The position numbers and the translations under genes were made by a program. From Jaltomata sinuosa (taxonomy: Eukaryota > Streptophyta > Magnoliopsida > Solanales > Solanaceae), in the NCBI GenBank assembly GCA_003996215.1, contig QJPP01001560.1, positions 491,001-555,000 of the forward strand: a DNA stretch of 64,000 nt, read 5' to 3'. Below the pieces are notes generated by a model. The model did no database searches and was not told where the DNA came from. It saw only the letters and a program-made list of their open reading frames with translations. Of this stretch, positions 59,929-64,000 are shown in pieces. The first letter of the stretch is position 1, and the number at the start of each line of letters is the position of its first letter.

Positions 59929-62189
59929 TGTAACACCCCAAGATCTGAACCATCTTTAATAAATGGCTTACTGGGAAAAATGCAAAAAATTACAAATTCC
60001 CTGAAACCATGGTAAGGATCATGGGCCATTGTTCAAGACCACAATCCATGGTCTGATCCATGGTCTGGCCTTCAGTGTTACTCCCTCTTCATTCTAGAGG
60101 TAACTTCACAGATAGTGGTTTGAAACCATGGCCCATCCTATCATTCATGGATTGGCCATCATATAATTGCGAGTTTCTATCTCAAAACCACGAATGAATC
60201 CATGGACCATAGTTTAGAACCACGGTCCATCCTGTCAACCCTCCAGCTCTTCAGAGAACCCTCAATTTTGGCCCCAAGAACCACAACTAAAATGATATTC
60301 CATTATTTTAGTCGACAGACCATCTTGTCATCCGTGCATCAACAAACCAGAGGACCCCCAAAAACCCTAAGGCAATAATCATGACTCAGTCGAATGTCTA
60401 TAGGTCAGAACCACGGTTTGTCGACCAAATCGTGGATTGTTATCCCAAGATTTTTTAGCAGTTTTCTATTTTCATTCACATGGGTATTTCAGACCACTCC
60501 TACTATTTTTTAAAGGCTAAGCTATATCATTTTTTAACGATAGTTATTAATCCTAAACTACCGCAAATACCTCATTCTCTCAGATTCTAATCGACACTTA
60601 GGAAAAAGAAGTGTTCTTCTTCTCCGAAGTAGAAATCAGGGTTCTTCAAGTCCAAGATCAAAACTCAAAGATTCTTTCAAAAGTTCTACTCTTAGGTATG
60701 TGGGAATTCATTAATGGGTATCCTTTAACCCTTTGAGTCCCTAAGTTAAGTGAGTTCTCCAGTTTTCAATTTAGTCTTCAGGACCAAGGATTCCTGAATT
60801 TCATGAACTTCTTGTATCTGAGTTTCCATTGTTATGTATGAATCTTATTACATGTTTTCTTGAAGTCTAGTAGTGTTATATGCTCAGAATTCTGAAACCC
60901 TCAGCATGTTGTTAAATTGATTACTTGAACTATGATTACTAACTGCACCCTCTATTCAAATTCTAGCATTGTTAGGAGTCGTTCAATTCATTAGGATGGT
61001 TGCTTATGAACACCCGATCAGTTTAAGACTTCATGCATTTTAGTCAGATATTAATCCATTCAAGACTTACATGATTACAATGCTTTCAGTCTCAGCATTA
61101 TTTTGCATTCTTAGAAAGTCAATATTTTGAGCTATCCAGAATGTCAGTTTAGTTATTTAATTGAGGTTGGAGTAGTACTTAGAACCAAGCGAACAAGGGG
61201 ATGAAGGCTCACTCATCAGCTTAGGTTGAGGCCTTTGGCAGAAGTCCCTATGTCCTAAAAGTATGGCACTACCATAGGTTATAAAAGGTCACCTATCGAA
61301 TCAGGAATGACACCTTAGTCCTCTTGGACATCAGAGTAGTGGATTCATGCCAGAAAATGTTTGTACCCTTGGCAAGGTATGAACACCCTTCCATCCGGGG
61401 TTACAGGTTGGCCTCATAGTTAGCTCAGCTTAGGGTATGTCGGTTAACAGTAGCTCCCACAATTTAGAATCAATATTGCATGACCTTGTAGTCAGTTATT
61501 CAATTCAATATTATACAATCACATGTTTATCTACTTGGTCATTTTATTAGCTTTATCTTTCAGTTTCATTTTTTAATTTATCCTTCATGTTTAATTTATC
61601 TTATTAAGTCCAATATATATATGTATATGGATTAGTGCATATTCCACATGCTCAGTACATTCGAAGTAATGACGCATGCTTTTGTGCTACATCTTATTAT
61701 GATGTAGGTTAAAGCATTCAACACCTAGATCGCGCTTAGTATTATTTATCAGTCTTCTCAGCGGTAGTGTTGGTGAGTCCTTATATTTTGAGGACAAGAT
61801 AACTTTCATTCCTTTCAATCTTTGTTTTAGTTTTAAGACTATTAGAGTTAGCTGGGGGTTTGTCCCAGCAACTCATCAAAGTAGAGACTTTCACACATAG
61901 AGTAGGTTTTTTAGCTTTTACAATTCGTTATTACTTCAAACATTCATATATCATAGATATATATTGTATAATATATATATTATTATATATTATATATATA
62001 TATATATTATTATTTCAGAGACTATTGGTTTACATTTATAACTTATGTTATGAAACCAATTTAGTTTTCGTACATATATTATTTTAATCAGAATGTTTTG
62101 TTTATGTCAGACTATGGGTTAGCATGGGGTCACTTATAGCTCTAAGAATCGTGTTACATCTAAGGGGTAGCCTCGAGGCATGAAAAACA
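59929..62189 (+). repeat. Element H 5' LTR
   Basis: 2261 bp. Island of ccatgg, catggtc and aaccac words at 59995-60450, like that of G at 23765-24190. It contains an AT microsatellite at 61945-62012. The end GGCATGAAAAACA directly joins the primer site. Confidence 0.85.
61945..62012. repeat. (TA)n-rich microsatellite in H LTR
   Basis: Imperfect TA/TTA repeat of about 65 bp. Shorter (TA)n tracts occur in the LTRs of F (51577-51594 and 58910-58930). Confidence 0.85.
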
Positions 62190-62202
62190 TGGAATGAGAG
62201 CC
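62190..62202 (+). promoter_or_regulatory. Element H primer-binding site
   Basis: TGGAATGAGAGCC, a decayed tRNA-Met type site directly after the LTR. Confidence 0.65.
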
Positions 62203-62402
62203 TCAAGTTTAATGTGTCATAGGGTGTCTGAAAGCAACATCAAGTAGAGTCTTTTTTCATTGGTGTGAAGCGCGCCACACTTATGAGAGAGAGGCTACAA
62301 GATATTTTTTAGGAAAATTTCACATGTTTATTTTCCATCTAGTTCAATAGAGTTAGTACTCTCTTAATTCCCTTCTAACTCATGCTCTACACTTTACAGA
62401 AA

Positions 62403-63539
62403 ATGTCTCCCAGAAGAGCTAACAGAAGGAGTAACGGTAATAAAAATCATTAAGCTCCACCTGTTCAAGTAGACCCCTTGATTGAGCAAGTCACTCATGC
62501 TGAATTTAGGACTGCTTTCTATGTGATAGCTTAGTCCATGACTACTCAAGTGAACCAGCATGCTATGGCATCAATTAACCCATTGAATAATTCCATAACA
62601 GCTAGAGTACGGGACTTCACTCGGATGAATGATGCCAAGTTCCATGGTTCTAAGGCTGTGGAGGATTAACAGGAGTCCTTGGATGACTTATAAAAGGATA
62701 TAGAGATTATGGGTGTCACTACAGTTAAGAGTGCACACTTGGCTGCTTATCAATTAAATGGGGTGGCTCATATTTGGTAAAAGCAGTGGAAAGAAGCTAG
62801 GGGTGATGGTACATGCCCAGTGGATTAGGATCAGTTTTTGACTGCTTTTCTTGGTAGGTTATTCCTACTTCAACTAAGGGAAGCCAAGGTTAAAAATTTC
62901 ATCAATTTTAGGAAGGGTGACATGAGTGTGAGAGTATTCTCTAAAGTTTACTCAGCTTTGAGGTATGCTCCCACAATGGTAGCTGAATCTAGAGCCCGTA
63001 TGACTAAATTTGTGTCAGGTGTTCCTAAAGATTTGGTTAAGGAATGGAGGACTGCTATGCTGGTGAAGGAAATAGATATCTCTAGGTTGATGACTCATGC
63101 CCAGCAGATTGACGAGGAAAAGATCAAAGAGAGGGAAAGATACTATATGAGGGCCAGAATAGGTAGCTTCAGTTATTCTCAACATAGGTCAAATGGTTGT
63201 AATCGCTCTCAGTTCTACCAATTGTGTTCAACTCCAGCCCCATCCTCTGCTAGTACCCAAGTTCCCAAGATTATACAGGATCAATGGGATAGGGCACCAA
63301 GCTCTAAGTCCCAAGGTAGTATCACTAGTGGGCATACACTTTCCGTTTGCAAGAAGTGTGGTAGGAACCATCAAGGTGTGTGTTTGGCCGGCAGTGGAAA
63401 TTCTTTTCGGTGTGGCAAGCCAGGTCATAAGATAAAAGAGTGCATAATGGCCTCACAAAAGGGCAGGGATACTTGCTACCAAAATCAGGCTAACCTCTTA
63501 GATGCTCTAGCAAGTCACCTGACTAAGAACAGTGCCTAA
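62403..63539 (+). pseudogene. Element H gag
   Basis: Starts ATG 62403 (MSPRRANRRSNGNKNH). Several stops interrupt the first half. From 62838 it is open for 233 codons: DMSVRVFSKVYSALRYAP, then AQQIDEEKIKERERYYMRAR, then the zinc knuckle FRCGKPGHKIKEC, whose first Cys is replaced (SFRC). A second Cys-rich segment (CKKCGRNHQGVC) lies before it, as is common in this family. Gag forms the particle and binds RNA. Confidence 0.86.
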
Positions 63540-63599
63540 TCTAGTACAGGTGGCAGTCAGCGCCAAAATAGACTTTATGCTCTTCAGACTTGATAGGAC

Positions 63600-64000
63600 C
63601 ATGAGGATTCCCCCGATATGGTTATGAGTATATTATGAGTCTTTCATATTGATGTTTATGCATTGTTAGACTTTGGAGATACACTTTCTTTTGTGGATCC
63701 TTATATAAAAGTATACATCAGTGTCAGTCCAGAAATCACCTTAGAACCATTCTCAGTCTTTAATCCTATTGGTGATTCAGTCATAACTAGATGGTATACA
63801 TAAATTACTCGGTCACAGTTTCCCAGAAAGTCATCTCAACTGATCTTGTAGAGGTAGATATGACTGACTTTGATGTGATTCAAGGCATGGACTCGTTACA
63901 CTCCTTTTATGGCTGACTCGATTGTAGAAGCAATATAGTTTGATTCAAGTTTCTAAATGAGCCAGTTTTAGAATGGAAGGGTTATACCTCAGTGCCTATA
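63600..64000 (+). pseudogene. Element H retropepsin, cut by window end
   Basis: VYALLDFGDTLSFVDPYI is the active-site region (DFG for DPG or DSG). FDVIQGMDSLHS is the C-terminal signature (Ser for the usual Trp). A stop lies between them near 63802. RT would follow beyond the window. Confidence 0.75.

Larger units (their letters stand above)
59929..64000 (+). mobile_element. Element H: Ty3/gypsy chromovirus of the G family, cut by window end
   Basis: 5' LTR 59929-62189, primer site, gag and the start of protease are in the window. It is inserted in E's RT/RNase H region (left flank aatct). Same family as G: LTR start TGTAACACCCC and end CATGAAAAACA. Confidence 0.88.

Noticed and set aside
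1..64000. Host genes, tRNA or rRNA genes
   Set aside because: No intron-exon gene, cloverleaf or rRNA sequence could be recognised. All protein similarity I could see is to retrotransposon proteins.

Overview
The window looks like pericentromeric heterochromatin of a flowering plant, most likely a member of the Solanaceae. I infer this from the LTR families: Ty3/gypsy chromoviruses whose LTRs begin TGTAATGACCC or TGTAACACCCC, a TGGTATCAGAGC primer site, and long Athila-like relatives with a tRNA-Asp-type primer site. I found no intact host gene, tRNA, rRNA or CRISPR. Almost every base belongs to LTR retrotransposons inserted into one another, plus one short tandem array. All coding remnants carry stops or frameshifts.

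Left nest (1-36579). A tandem array (units of about 131-143 bp, 601-1679 and 36004-36579) was split by element A, a minus-strand chromovirus (1680-35998) flanked by a degraded 5-bp duplication (tctat/tttgt). A keeps both LTRs, its primer site, gag and the integrase/chromodomain end, but has lost protease, RT and RNase H. Inside A lies C, a plus-strand Athila-like element (6392-12513, with its LTR end at 30167-30694). Inside C's 3' LTR lies G, a minus-strand chromovirus with a full gag-pol order but truncated LTRs (22691-30166). B, a plus-strand chromovirus (12514-22690), is inserted in G's 3' LTR. B is the youngest by LTR similarity and has the best preserved pol. The nest is four levels deep.

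Right nest (36580-64000). E, a minus-strand chromovirus, also sits in the tandem array (its 3' LTR is 36580-39303). It is cut into pieces by D (39806-47706), F (48526-59101) and H (from 59929, running off the window). D is a non-autonomous Athila-like element with gag and a PF20167-type ORF but no pol. F is a complete but decayed chromovirus. H is of the same family as G. F's 3' LTR holds a foreign, GC-rich insert of about 180 bp.

Three patterns cut across families. (1) A small inverted repeat with an AGGA loop lies just upstream of the polypurine tract and LTR in A, B, D, E and G, and more weakly in C and F; its stems covary. (2) Many LTRs carry an island of repeated, partly palindromic, CG-containing words just upstream of a TATA-like box, and the words differ in each family. 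(3) Stop codons in F pol arise mostly from CAG to TAG changes, as expected from CHG methylation.
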